This document shows positions 10,964-23,295 of a stretch of 64,000 nt of DNA, one piece after another. The notes beneath the pieces are model-generated. The model worked only from the letters and a program-made list of their open reading frames with translations. It had not been told where the DNA came from and did not search any database. Source of the stretch: Adiantum capillus-veneris (taxonomy: Eukaryota > Streptophyta > Polypodiopsida > Polypodiales > Pteridaceae); NCBI GenBank assembly GCA_014529385.2, contig CM043960.1, forward strand, positions 40,660,781-40,724,780. Reading direction: 5' to 3'. How positions within the stretch are numbered: the first letter of the stretch is position 1; each line of letters opens with the position of its first letter. The position numbers and the translations under genes are program-made.

Positions 10964-11631
10964 TAGGCCTTCAAATAGGCTCCTACAGGCTGAAAATCGA
11001 CCAGCCCTGCTATTAGCATCTGGAGGAGCACTCAGTTCACTGCATTGGCAAGTTCAGTTCCCCTACCCACCAAGTGTCCAATTGGTTTAGTTAACTGGTT
11101 CTCACACTTAGTTGCAAGCTTGGAAACTTCCCAAAGACTCCCACAAGGCAAGCAGGCGCCCCCTAGCTGCTAAAGCTGGTCTGGAGTGGCCTGGGACCTG
11201 TTCCCACACAGTCCCGGGCTCCGGTGCCTCCCTGCTCAATTTTTGGAAAAATTGTTTTTGGCTAAAATGGGTCATACGAGTCGGATTTTGATGCCGGAAA
11301 TTGCTATACGGAGCTCTAACTAAGACGTACTGGACCGAGTACTTGCCATATTTAGTAGCCCCCGGGGTCCGAAAATGCATTTTTTTGAAATTCGGGGTAC
11401 GGGTGTAGTTTTTCGAGACGATCAAAACTGGACGGGTCGGGTGACCAAAAACTTGCCATTTTTGGAATTTTTTTTACAAAAATTATTTTAATTCACATTT
11501 CGAAGCTTTAAAACATTCTAAACATCATGGCACTGACAAAATTTGGAAAACTGCTAAAAATAGTAACTTATTCCATTATGTTCATTTCATGGTACAATGG
11601 TGCTCTTTTGATCGGGGTCAGAGACCTTACA

Positions 11632-14570
11632 AAATTCACCCAAGCAAAAAAAAAACTCTCGCATCACCATAAAACCATCCTTGAAGTTTCTTGCAGTGAA
11701 CTCCTTGCCAAGCTCAATGTTATCATAAATCCAAACCTTTGAGTGTTTTATGTTTCCTTTCTTTTGAATGGAATGGAAACTAGCCAAAGGTGCATGAGTC
11801 AAAGCTCCTTTTCCAACATTCTTTTGGGTATGAGAACTTCCTAAGTTTCTTGTATCTAATAATAGCCAAAAAACTTACACATTTTTGTCAAATCAATCGA
11901 TGCCGTAATGATTAGCATAAGACATAACAAAAGAAAGAATAGCAAGAACATATTGTTCCCACCAACAATTTAGCTTACTTACCCTTGATTGACATTCCAC
12001 CCTTGCTTGATGGTGGACGGCCTCCAGAATTCTTGCCTTGCTCTTGTCTTTCTTGATCTTCTTTTTCTTTGAGAGCTTTCAACTCTTCCTCCATCTTCTT
12101 CCTTTGCTCAATGGTCATCTCTCCTAATGACCCTGATTCGGACTTGCATTCAACCTTCAGATGACGAAGATAATTCTCCTTCTCGTCTTCTACACACTCA
12201 CCTTTGTTCATATCAATCCACCAAGGGTAGTGCTTACGCTCCCAATCTGTGAGAAGAAAGGCTCCACCAGAATCATTGTTCTCTCTGAAGATAGTGGAGG
12301 TGTACATACTATATGTAGGAGGACACATAATTGGCCATGCTTTACATATGTCAGGCATGCAAGTGATCTTCTTACTTCTTATGAGATACATCAAGAGCCT
12401 ACAACAATATGATTACATAAACCTTAAATAAGACAAACTTATATATACAACAATAGTCACTTAGAAAAATGCATAACATAGGAATTACCTATAGACCAAT
12501 CGATGGGAAGAATTTTTCAAGTCCACATTATTTGATGGTGGAGTAGCCACATTAATATCCTTTTGAAATTTGTAAAAAAGTACTCCTCTATATCTACTAA
12601 CAATGTCTTCAAAATATGACTCCAAGTGAACATCTAAAGGCAAAACCACCTTGTGAACTCCATGTGTGGAATCTACAACCTGTTGCAAAAGCCTTCTTGA
12701 ATCTTCCAAGACTTGATCCATCCATAATTCCTTGGCCAACCAAGGGATATAGAAATGATCTCTCAAAGGCATTCCAAAACTTTGGCGAAAGTTCTCATCT
12801 TCTCCCAAAAGCTTTAGCATTTTTATCTTTAGCTCTTGAGAACATGTAGCACAAGATATAGAGTAGAGTTTTTCTATTTTAATCTTGAATTTTTCATCCT
12901 CAAAAGGAAGATTCCATAAAATTAGAAACCATTCTTCTCCATTAGCAAGATTCACACGGATAGATTCTACAATAACCAAACAAAATAAACAAAAAGATCT
13001 TTTTATTATACTTTTAATAGAGTGTAGTACTCACTCGAGTCATGCGCCTATTGTAAGCTTTAGCAACATTCCTCTTTGCTTGAACCTCATCCCTCACACG
13101 CTCATCTTGTGACAAAGTAAGAGGTATCTTATTTGATGCCACCTGTAAATTAGACTTCCATTTATTTTGCATACACCATTTCAATAAAATGTATCAAGAA
13201 CCAAAAAGATTATTAGAATCTTACCAAACCTTATCAATTTAAGTACATACCCCATAAACCATGGGACCAAGGATAGACTGAGTAAGAGGATACCAAACCC
13301 TCTTTCTTGATTGTGCTTCTTGAGCCCTTGCTTTCTCCATTGACACTCATTCAGCCTCAGTAAAATTTTCAGTGATTTGAGACCTATCGAAAGAACAAAT
13401 GGTACTTGTATGATACAAGTAGTCTTTGAGGTTGGTCTTAATGATTGCTTCTTCGTTCATTCTACATAAACAATAAACCATAAAAAATTTACCTCAAGAC
13501 GTATGATTAAAACAAAGACAAAGCAAAATTTAATGTACAAATAAGACTTACATGTTCAATCTTTGAAGAGCAGCAATCAATCTCAACTCCTCTTGCTGGG
13601 TAGGGACAATAAATTGTGCCAAAACCCTCACATGTTTCTTCTTGTCATTACATGAGACCTCGCTTATGCTCTCCATCCAAGAGGCCGCTCAATGATTCCC
13701 TTCCCGGCCAAAGAACATCTTTCCCTTCAACCTGGACCATTGATCATTTTTTCAAGCTCATCCTCAATCTCTTTGCTAACCATATGCCAATACTTTTCCC
13801 AAGTTTTTGTAATGTCCTCATTAACATCTCTAGTTGAACCATATGGAAGATTTATGGATAAGATGAACATACCTTTTATCTTAAGGTACCCTTCTTCTTC
13901 AAAAACCTTCTTTAAGTAGAGAAAGGTCCCTTCTAAGCTCTTGTACTCTCTCATATATCAAACACCTACAAAGAGGAATCATAGGGGGTATACATCCTTT
14001 ATTCAGGGTTAAAGTGTCTATAAACTCGGAGCCTTGAGGTTTGATAATAGCTTGTGGGATGACCTTTTCAACCTCTTTGTCATCTGTCACCTTCTCATTG
14101 TCCTTGATACCCCCATCTACATCCTTATCATTGGTGACCTCTTTATCTCCTTGATCATCTTGAATGTCTTCTAATTGTTGATTACCCGGGAAGGTCACCT
14201 AATAACAATGTAACATATCGCGTGAGTTCAACAGAAGGGTATTTAAAGTTCTTGAAGTTTATAGAAATATATATACAGAAGGGTATTATTTTTTCAAATT
14301 TGAAAAAAACTTACAGATTTTAAAAGAAAAGGGTACATTATATTCTTAACAAAATTCACAGATAAGGGGTTTTACAAACATGTCTTGAACGCACGTGATA
14401 TGGTAGCTTTACACATAGTGAACCCCCCGAGGTTGATTAGCCTGAGCATTTTCAGCTTTATCAACTGATTTCTCGCTACCCTTGCTGCTAGCAACATATT
14501 TCCTCTTCTTGTGTATGACTTTGGGTGAACCTTTTGTCCTCTTTCCAAAGCTAGAAGCCTTTCATAAAGA
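11632..14570 (-). pseudogene. 5' part of the split host-like gene, several exon-like blocks
   Basis: Minus-strand coding blocks bounded by splice-like sites. 14556-14430 is basic, NLS-like (KRTKGSPKVIHKKRKY). 14180-13975 follows a TTATTAG acceptor and is acidic. 13960-13727 contains ITKTWEKYWHM. 13640-13552 ends at AT|GTAAGT. 13462-13252 ends at GGG|GTATGT. 13142-13036 is flanked by ACAG| and |GTGAGT. 12972-12485 is the longest and contains WNLPFEDEKFKIK. 12394-11990 has a Lys/Glu coiled tail. 11802-11632 ends in REFFFCLGEF. The last block continues in frame at 874 across the chromovirus. In-frame TGAs (about 13345) and local frame changes suggest a decaying gene. I do not recognise the product. 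Confidence 0.5.
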
Positions 14571-14708
14571 ACAAATAAACGAATATCAACAAAAATATTA
14601 AACTTACATACATTTAAAATTTCTTCAAAACAAGATGCTTATTTATGGGCCAAATTTAAAATTCAAAACCTAAGAATATGCATTGTCAAAATCCGCCATC
14701 ACATGCAT

Positions 14709-14710
<2 letters not shown>

Positions 14711-14766
<56 letters not shown>
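14711..14766. repeat. (TG)n microsatellite
   Basis: A perfect TG run of about 56 bp followed by a short GC-alternating stretch, just upstream of the chitinase fragments. Confidence 0.95.
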
Positions 14767-14772
<6 letters not shown>

Positions 14773-14869
14773 CATGCTCTCTTCCATACATCATTCTAAA
14801 TTTTCACAAGGGTTCCGCCGACGAAACCCCTGGCATGGAGCTGTGTTGAAACTACCTTTCCTCATCTTA

Positions 14870-15713
14870 TGGCTTGACTGACATGGATGACAATGAATAA
14901 TCTGTTGTCTACGCCTCCGTGATCAAGTTTGCCTTGGGAGGTCACAAAGGCTACCGACAGAAGATCATGGCAATTGCAAAAGGGTCGTCTCTTGAGTTGC
15001 CGGGAGGGGAAGGGTCGTCTCTTGAGTTGTAGGGAGGGGTTCTCAGATTCCGATGGCAGATTAGTTTCCAAAGTTTTGTGCTATGCCTTGCTTTCTGGTG
15101 CTATACCGATACCAATTTCTATAAGGAAAAGGCAGCTATAGAAAGGGAAGTATGCTTCTAGAGTATTGAGCAATCCCCAAGAGATATGTATGCCATATGT
15201 GGTATACTTCAAAAGCATTTTGATGGGGTCTCGATGCAGACCTTTGTGTCATGCATTGGGTAGATCATAACACAGTTGAAGGTCAAAGGGGTAATAAGTG
15301 TGGCATCCATAGCCGCTTTTGATAGTGTGGAAAGCCAATACACAACATTGTGGGGGCAATACAGCTCTGTTATAGACCTTGTGAATTTTCAATTCTACTC
15401 TTATTGTAGGAGAATCACTTCATCTTAGTATGAGCTTGTACAATACGGAAACGGCAAAGTATGGGGTGGGGCCAAGGTGCTGGCGAGCTTTAGCACAGGT
15501 GAGGTGGGAAGACAACTCTCGGCTTGTCAACAGCTCAAGGCTAGTGGGAAGCTTCATGGAATTTTTGTCTTTAGTGATGATGGCTCTTACGCATCCTCAA
15601 TTAACTTCCAATATGAGGAACAAGCCCAAGCCCTCTTGGCTAGCTAGTACCATACATATGCTTACAAATCCTTCATGTTGGTCTAGAATCTACGTCCTCA
15701 CAGGGATTTCTCT
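14870..15713 (+). pseudogene. GH18 bulb-type chitinase fragment, copy 1
   Basis: A segment near 14911-14980 reads VYASVIKFALGGHKGYR, like the second strand of plant GH18 chitinases. The C-terminal half then follows: TFVSCIG, ITQLKVKGVISVASIA, LVNFQFYS, KVLASFSTGEVG, LHGIFVFSDDGS and FQYEEQAQALLAS, with a stop at about 15653. This pattern fits tulip-bulb/narbonin-type chitinase proteins. The catalytic DxxDxDxE strand is not visible. A TAG interrupts after SCIG and a frame change occurs in the FQFYS region. The block from 15001 is repeated directly at 15714. Confidence 0.75.
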
Positions 15714-16427
15714 CGGGAGGGGAAGGGTTGTCTCTTGAGTTGTAGGGAGGGGTTGTTAGATTCCAATGGCAGATTAGCTTCTACAGTTTTGTGCTATGCC
15801 TTGCTTTCTGGTGTTGTACGGATACCAATTTCTATCAGGAAAAGGCAGCTACAAAAAGGGAAGTATGCTTCTAGAGTATTGAACAGTCCCCAAGAGATAT
15901 GTATGGCATATGTGGTATACTTCAAAAGCATTTTGATGGGGTCTTGACGTAGACCTTTGTGTCATGCATTCGACAACTCATAACACAGTTGAAGGTCAAA
16001 GGGGTAATAAGTGTGGCATCCATAGCCCCTTTTGATGGTGTGGAAAGCCAATACACAGCATTGTGGGGGCAATACAACTCTGTGATAGACCTTGTAAATT
16101 TTCAATTCTACTCTTCTGGTAGGAGCATCAGTGCATCTCAGTATGTGAGCTTGTACAATAGGGCAACGACAAATTATGGGGGTGGGGCCAAGGTGCTGGC
16201 GAGCTTTAGCACAGGTGGGGTGGGAAGACAACTCTCAGCTTGTCAACGGCTCAAGGCCAATGGGAAGCTTCCTGGAATTTTTGTCTTTAGTGATGATGGC
16301 TCTTACGTATCCTCAATTAACTTCCAATATGAGGAACAAGCCCAAGCCCTCTTGGCTAGCTAGTCCCATACATATGCTTACAAATCCTCCATGTTGGTCT
16401 AGAATCTATATCCTCACAGGGATTTTT
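15714..16427 (+). pseudogene. GH18 bulb-type chitinase fragment, copy 2
   Basis: A tandem copy of 15001-15713 at a period of about 713 bp. Its best frame (15959-16363) is open for 134 codons: ITQLKVKGVISVASIAPFDG, DLVNFQFYSSG, KVLASFSTGGVGRQ, KLPGIFVFSDDGS and the terminal FQYEEQAQALLAS. This copy keeps the frame where copy 1 has lost it. Upstream, the codons matching the fourth-strand active site are absent and a stop lies just before SCIRQ. It is therefore a C-terminal half-barrel, not a working enzyme. Confidence 0.78.
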
Positions 16428-18199
16428 CCGGCAAAACCCCTAGAATGGCACACTCCAATCCTGCTTAGTCAACATCCCAAGAGCTCACATGCTGGATCTG
16501 ACATCATCACAAGAGCTCCCAGCCACCTGCTCAGTCATTGCCATGGAATCATCCCAAGATCTCTCAGCCATCTGCTCATTTCAAGCTATAAAGTTTGGCA
16601 GCCGAATCTATGCTGAAGGAGTTTCAGCGTTGAAACCCCTCCAGTACCTAGTCACGTGTTTTTATCTTTTGGAAAATCAAGGAAAACTGCTACTTGCATT
16701 TGCTACTTTGGTGCTCGTGCACGCTGTGATGCTCTTAACACTAGTTCTGTAATTGGACACTAAAGTGTCCTGTTTTCCTTCCAAGTTTTGGCAATTTATT
16801 TGTCAAGCTAGAAAGAAGTTCTATATACATTGCTTCTACCATAGGTTGGTTATGAGGGAAAGAAAACACTCGATTTTTCTCCATGTCAAAATACAATCCG
16901 TATGGATAGAATTCTGGTAAGTTCTAAGTCATAAATTTTAGTAAAATTTCAAGCTGTTTTGCAAAAAAAATCATAAAATTCTTATATCTTTTTGTAGAGA
17001 TGGCCCTTTTTATGTTTATAAAAGCCAAGTGTTAGCATTTAGTGTTACAAAGCAATGGAATGCACTTTAAAGATAAATTTCCAAGTCACACGCATGTTAT
17101 AGACATAATTTCATACTTGAGCACGTGTTGAATTAGAGCATAATTTTGGTCTTCCAAAGCTCCCCTCATGAAATTGGGGCTATTCTAGTGAAATTTGACA
17201 ACTACAAATGACTTTATATGTTGAAACCAAGAAACTACGTATTTTTTGGGCACTCTAACTCAATTAAATCTCGTTGCTTGAACTCTATCTTGAATTTTTT
17301 ATCGTGGAAAAACTCTTGAAAATCTTGAGTTCTCCATAATGACGTTAAAACCAAGGTTTTGGGCACCCCAATTGTGTATTTACCATGTACTTTGATACAT
17401 TTAGTTGATCTACATAGAAAGTTTGATATTATTTGAGGTTTTGAATGCTTATGTCTCAAGAATGAAAATATCAAAGTTCTCTCTGATGCTATTTTGAATA
17501 TTTAAAATAATCCAATAATTGTTGCGTACCAAAGCCCTTCTATTTGCCACCTTCAGTCCTAGATGGAAAGGGTAAGCAATGCATCACTTTCTAAAACTCA
17601 CAAATACATCAAAAACATATTTTTCTTTGTATACAACAATATGATTGAAATGGCTATATCAAACTCATAGAACTTTCCATTATTTTATATACTCCCAAAT
17701 CAATTTTTTTGCTCATGAAACTTTCAATTATCTATAGCAAAGATGTGGAAAAGACACCTAAAATTTTCTACAAGGTTGCTTTATTTTTTCTTGAGCTTAA
17801 AAAGTTGATTTCTTAAAACCATCAATCGTAGTCTTACGAGGGTCAACTTGATGAGTATAGTTCTTGATCATGGTAAATTCTAAAATGCAAGGTTATATTT
17901 TTAAAAGACCCCCTAGCTAACATATTTTAGAATAGCAAGAGGGTTTTCTTAAATAAACTATCTAATGCAAGTAGAATTTAATTTAAATTTGTAAAAAAAA
18001 AGGACATGTGTCCTGTTTTGGTACCAAACTAGTGTTAATGTGGGTATAGGTTAGCTTCAACAATTTGCTCAGTGGGTGGGGACCCCTTTAGAAGGGCCGT
18101 CTGGAGGTCTCACATCCGGTTTTCCCAAGAGAAAGTCGAGCTACACAGCCTGGTACTGTGTGCGAGGGTCAAGCCTTAGGCCTTGAGGGATAGGGGATG
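16428..18199. other. No gene seen; AT-rich intergenic, TE debris
   Basis: 16430-16760 contains a short GAAACCCCTCCAGTACCTAG-type motif that recurs in similar form at about 26025-26060 and, as CGAAACCCCTGGC, near 14820, suggesting shared debris. 16760-18060 is AT-rich without a convincing frame. 18060-18199 is a more GC-rich patch directly left of the next element. Confidence 0.5.
18195..18199. repeat. target-site duplication, left copy (pol-less LTR element)
   Basis: GGATG here against GGCTG at 25889-25893, four of five bases matching. Confidence 0.55.
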
Positions 18200-18992
18200 T
18201 GTTGGCGGTCATAGCACAACACAAAACCCACCGACATAATGTCAATCCACTGGATCGGAACCCGGCTAGTGCATGGAGGCATGGATGCACCTAATGTGAC
18301 GGAATGAGGACTCTAGGAAGAGGGGTAAAGCAAGAGAGGATAAGAGGGAAAGCCGATGAAGCAAGATCTATGTACACACACTCTCAATCTACACTCTAAC
18401 TCTCTAATCATGCAGACAATGGTGTATCCCTTTGCTTTGATCTCAAGCACACACACTCTAATCACACATTAAGCATACACAAAGAAGCCTAATGAGAGAA
18501 ATGTATGCAGCCCACGTACACACACACACTCTAATCTAGCACACATGTGAAGCAAGAATGCTCAAACAAGAGGGAAAACTTGAGAGAGAAGAGAAGATTA
18601 ACACTAATCATACACCATTAACACACATAAGCTTGAAAGACAAGAGAAAGTAGAGAGAACTTAGCTTCCATTAATCCCAATGACCACTACATATGATGTG
18701 GAAGATCCAAGGTCCATAGCCACTCCTCTTCTCCTTCTCCACACTCCCTCACACTCTCTTCTCTAAGAATGCCCTTTCACATCTTGTGAATTGACTTATA
18801 TACAAGGGCTTTTAAAAATGGGCGGCCGGCCAAAAAATTTATAACATCTTGCAGGTATCTAGGCTCATCTAATCATCAATGTACAACTTGGAACACACTG
18901 TGGAGCCCGTAAATACAAAAAATATATGCATACACATATGTGTACACACCAATGGAAGCATAATGCATGTCGTTGACGCTCGCCCGTCAACA
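18200..18992 (-). repeat. 3' LTR of LARD-like element
   Basis: Starts TGTTGGCGGTCAT and ends CCCGTCAACA on the plus strand, with only scattered differences from 25099-25888. A TATA-like TTGTATATAAGTC reads on the minus strand at about 18794-18804. Confidence 0.92.
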
Positions 18993-19007
18993 CTCTCCCC
19001 TCCCAAA
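18993..19007 (-). other. polypurine tract of LARD-like element
   Basis: Minus strand TTTGGGAGGGGAGAG directly before LTR start TGTTGACGGG, a textbook PPT. Confidence 0.9.
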
Positions 19008-20293
19008 GCTTTGTTGTCCCCGACAAAGCCATGTCGTGGTAGATGCTTAAGAAAGAATGTGCCTGCAAAAAGAAAAAGGTGGATGAGGTAGCAAGCTCAA
19101 ATATATGGTGATAAGGCATAAGGAAAAGGCAAAGCACATGTAGTAATGAGTAAATGCTAAGAATTATGAAATGTTACACTGCCATTAAGGAAAAATAAAT
19201 TGCACTTGCTGAAATTAATTAATCAAGATTTTTGGTCTTATGAATGAGTCTATCAATTAGTTAGCTACGACTAAGGGTTAAAACATTTACTCTACTACTA
19301 GCTAAGTTAGTAAATTTATCCCAATGCAAGATTCCCTAATTATGTCTGTCATAGATTAGCTAACTAACTCTCACAACTCGAAACAAAAGCTTGAATTTTT
19401 TTTTTACTTGAAGCTCAATGGAAGTCTTTCTCATTTCATTTTTCTTGCTTTTCATTTGTTATTTTTCACATTGCAAAATCATTTGACGTGTGTGCTTATT
19501 TGTATATCGGGGGCTTTTTGCTTCTCAAAGAAAAGCACCCACACTGGGAACCTCTAGGGCTCTAGTACCATAGGCAATACATGTGCATGAAGTACCAAAT
19601 CAAGCCAGGATTTCTCTTCCAGCTTAAGCTTTTACACTTGTGGCACTTTTGTTTTTCTTCCATTTCCTTTGTATTTTCACTAGTGTTCTTTGTTGTTTGG
19701 GTGAGAAAGCCTCTCTATGCTTAAAACACTCCTAAGGTTTCAAATACTCAAATAATTTTACCAACTAGGACTAGTAGTCAAGTAAATGAGTTAACCTAAA
19801 TTCACGGCCTCCTAACCTCAAGGCTCATCAATAAAACTAAACTCTAAGTCAATTAACTAAAGAAAGGACAAGTTTATACATCTTTAATGGCGATAACAAA
19901 ACATAATTGAATGCACTTAATCAAACCAAGAAGAAGCCACAATCAACAAATATAAATGTACAAAACCATATAGCATAGGAAGGAGTACACCTGTGCATGG
20001 GCTCGATGAAGAGGTCGATGTCATGGAAGCTCCTCGTCTCTGGAGATACATCATGTTTACATGGTCGTCCAATCTCCATGGGCAAGCTAATGTCTGTCTA
20101 CGTGCTGCATCAAAAGATCAACAAAAGCACTGTACCTCCAAGAGGTATGTCAGCAGCAAGATAAAATAACAAAAGTAACAGAATAATAAAATAAAACATC
20201 TAAGCTAGGGTCTAAAACCTGGATATCCAGAGGGAAAAAACCCAAAAGGGAAAAAAGTACCTCTCGTATATGCACATAAATCTAGTGCACATA

Positions 20294-23200
20294 TCAATGT
20301 GTACAAATCTCAAATCTCGTGCAACTAGGAGTCAAGAGAGAGCTCTCACCATGAAGCATGATCTGAAATCTCTTAGCTCGATCTCTAATAGTCAAGGGTT
20401 GGCTAACACATGGCTCCATATGTAAAGTCTGCTCAACAGCACAAGGAATGGTCGTAGGGTGGGCATCAGCCTCTACTCGAATAGTCTGTGGAAGGCTCTT
20501 CGGTAGCCAAATCTGCAATGCTCACGCTCTCATAGGGATGTCAATCTGAGCTCTCCTAGCGTGTCTACGTGTGCATCTAGATCTAGGACATACTATCTGC
20601 TATGAAGGTACCGACCTCTCTAGGGGTAGTCTCATCTCTCGACATCTGGCTCATGGAGGTCTCACTCTAGGGTATGATCTTGTATGCGCTGGGTGTGCTA
20701 CCGCTCGTGGCCTAGGTACCCAAACATGTCTTTGTCCCTCAAATTAATCCTGTGCCTCAAGTGACCGTCTAGATGTGAGCCAACCATGTGAAAGTCCGTC
20801 TTCGGTCATATGGCTCTTCAGAAATATGATCGTGTCATCACAAGGTAAAAATCTAGCATGTATCTCGTCACGGGGAACAAAAACTTGTTGGGTTGTCCTG
20901 GAAGCTCTACGTGGAGAGCTACGTGCCTGATCTATCGTGTGTTGCTCCTCAGTGGCACTACTCATTGTCGTAGAGCCTCTGCCTAGAGAAGGCTCTACAC
21001 ATGGCTAAGATGCCTATGTACGTGGTCTCCAAACAAGTCTAGCAGGCTCTATCGTATCCCTACATAGGGTGTTAGTAGAGGTCACTCTAGTCCGTGTATG
21101 TCCATGTACCTGTGGTGTAACCTCTATCTCTGTGGTGTCAGTAATGTGGTTTCTAGGAACCTGATCTAGAAAAGTACGGCTCGTGGCTGGTCTCCGCTCA
21201 ATCGGGTGATCTGATCATGAATCGGCACTTGTAGATGGCACTAGGGCAACATCTATATGTAGTGGCTGCTCTCTCTGTGACTCACTGGCCATGACACCGC
21301 TATGCAAGCTAAAAGACTGGGATAGCGATGTTGTCGGCTCTGCATCTTCTCTCATAGGGGGATCTACTCTCGTAGATGGCTCTAGCTCAACAGCTATCAC
21401 TAAGGGCCTCTGTGAGGTCGTCAGATCTAAACAAGGATGCTCAAGGGCAGCTAGAATCTATGGAGTGGTCTCATCTATAACAAAGCCATCGGAGTCACTC
21501 ACTCTATGACTCTGTGAGATCTCTCGCTGTGTGCTGGAAGTCTCGTGGATAAGTGTGGTAGGTGGTGTAGGCTCCCTAACAATACTCTGACTGGGCTCTA
21601 GTCTCAGGGGCTCTACCTGTTTGGGAGGCTAGGTGCTGGAGCTATCTCTCGTGGCACACTATCATCCTCATCTGCCATCTCCCAAGGTGGTAGAATACGA
21701 CGTGACAAAAGAAGCCTAGGAGGTGATCTCTCTAGTGGTGTCTCTCGAGGACTCGGAGCCCTCGGTAGCTGTGGAGATAGTGTGGTCGTCGTGGGTAAAC
21801 ATAAATCATCATGTCTAAGTTGAGGGGAGTAGGGTAGACCTATAGTCAAAACATATACTGCATGATCGACATCCCTATAAACTCGCTCACGTGGATCTCC
21901 TATCAAATATGCAAGAAGGCGGGTTGAAGGATCTCTGGATCCACCACTTGTCAGGCGTTTGTACCTATGACTAAGCTCATCTAGATAGGTCACAGTCTGT
22001 TGAACTCTCTGAAGGTCCACTAGCCTAGGATGTGTCTGTGTGTCTAGGCTATCATCTGGGTGTGCTCGCTCAATGTCATCAAAATCAAGGGTCTCAATCA
22101 AGAGATACTGCTCTCCGAGCTCATCAATAAAAATTGCTCTATCGGCCTGTGGGTAGGCTCTCACAATCTGCCTAGGTGTAGACATCATGCGCTGTGGGGT
22201 GGCTAGCCTCACAAAGGGGTGATCATAAGTGTCAACATAATATGCAACCCCTCGTGGAGATCGGCCTACTATATGCAAGATCTGACCGTCCATATCTCTC
22301 ATGCTATCCCTAGTCTCTCTAGTCTCAGACAGTGTCTGAAGGGTGGGGGTCAATGGTCTAGGGGCACTCATATCTACAATGGGTGATCTATCGGGCCCTA
22401 CCTCTGGTGCTCTCAACTGGGGTGATGTTGTCGTCATAGACTCTCTCGTATGCTCTCTAACCTGTGTCATCAAAGGCTGGCATGGGTCTCTAGATGGTGC
22501 AAGGTGTCAAGGTTGAGACTCTCTAAAGTACATGTCTCGAAGGCTCTAGATCTCTATCTGTGGCTCACTTTGAGTGGTACACAAAGTGTTAGCAATCGCC
22601 GTGTACATCTCTCTAGACTCGTGATAGCTCGAAACGCTTGGCGGCATATCAAGTCTAGGTGAGGAGAATCCTGGCGGTGGTTTCCTGAGTGATGTGGGTG
22701 GTGGCACTGTGTCTTAAGGAGGTAAGGCACTCCTTCTCGAAGTAGGGTGCTGGGTCGGTTGAGGATCGTACGGCAATCCACAAGTCAAAAAGTAAAGTTG
22801 AGTGCCTGTGGTGCTCATGTAGCATCTATCTTTAGGCTCGCCAACTAGTGTCACAACATCTGTGGATAGGTTTCTACTAGAAGTGTGACACTCTAATTGA
22901 TATATGCGTTGAGCACTATCTATATAGATCACTCAAGGACCTACCCGCTGTAATGTAACCTGCATGGGATGGTCGAAGGCCTCAAGGCAATCATCTGCGT
23001 GTACTAGCTCTATCTCCTCTAGCCTAATCAAATGGTCGATCACATACGTGGTGCGATAGTCATCTCTAAATGTGCCATCCCGCGTGTCATCGGGAAGGAC
23101 TCGCACTACTTGGAGGGTCTGTGTGGGGCCAAAGGAGGCGCAGCACTGGACAAAGAAACGTCCATATGTGTCCGTGTAAAAGGGCCGGCCTTTGTGCTCG

Positions 23201-23295
23201 CCTACAAGTGTGAGCAATGTGTACTCAGAGCACGAAGTGGTCATGGCCATAATATGTGCGCTCTCGACGTGTGATAGACCTCTAAACCTCGTCAA
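20294..23295 (-). pseudogene. Long decayed ORF with duplicated unknown domain
   Basis: Segments starting at 23295, 22932 and 22473 share one frame; those at 21400, 20965 and 20518 share another. Stops in between are single TAG/TGA/TAA codons. Two domains of about 165 residues align: A (about 23230-22740) and B (about 22290-21790). Shared features are YxDTY..FV, QxVR..P, a DIE/EIE...H.DD.L....HP block, LQRV, a Y.D...R.Y stretch, and ST...L.G.P..R.Y...Y.LT.GLPY.PQ. The LVGE.K.R/GLPY halves resemble the start of each domain, so a motif of about 30 residues occurs four times. The C-terminal part is Ser/Pro/Arg-rich. I know no family with this pattern. It is not a recognisable Gag. Confidence 0.65.

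Larger units (their letters stand above)
880..11631 (-). mobile_element. Complete Ty3/Gypsy chromovirus (LTR retrotransposon)
   Basis: Two direct repeats of about 2.8 kb (880-3701 and 8834-11631) enclose a minus-strand internal region. It has a Met-initiator PBS next to the right LTR and a purine tract next to the left LTR. The order is pre-gag ORF, gag, protease, RT, RNase H, integrase, chromodomain, so the right LTR is the 5' LTR. The LTRs start TGTAAG and end CTCACA, giving imperfect terminal inverted repeats. A nearly matching 5-bp target duplication flanks the unit. Gag, PR and RT lie in one reading frame, as do RNase H and integrase. They are broken by a TGA at 7149, TAGs at 6666 and 5269, and a frameshift near 5610-5640, so the copy is unlikely to be autonomous now. 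Confidence 0.95.
8834..11631 (-). repeat. 5' LTR of chromovirus
   Basis: Partner of 880-3701 with only scattered substitutions and small indels. Its outer end reads CCTTACA on the plus strand where the other LTR reads GATTACA; both give TGTAA on the sense strand. It carries the same minisatellite at 9513-9623 and a shorter GT tract at 10924-10963. Confidence 0.93.
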
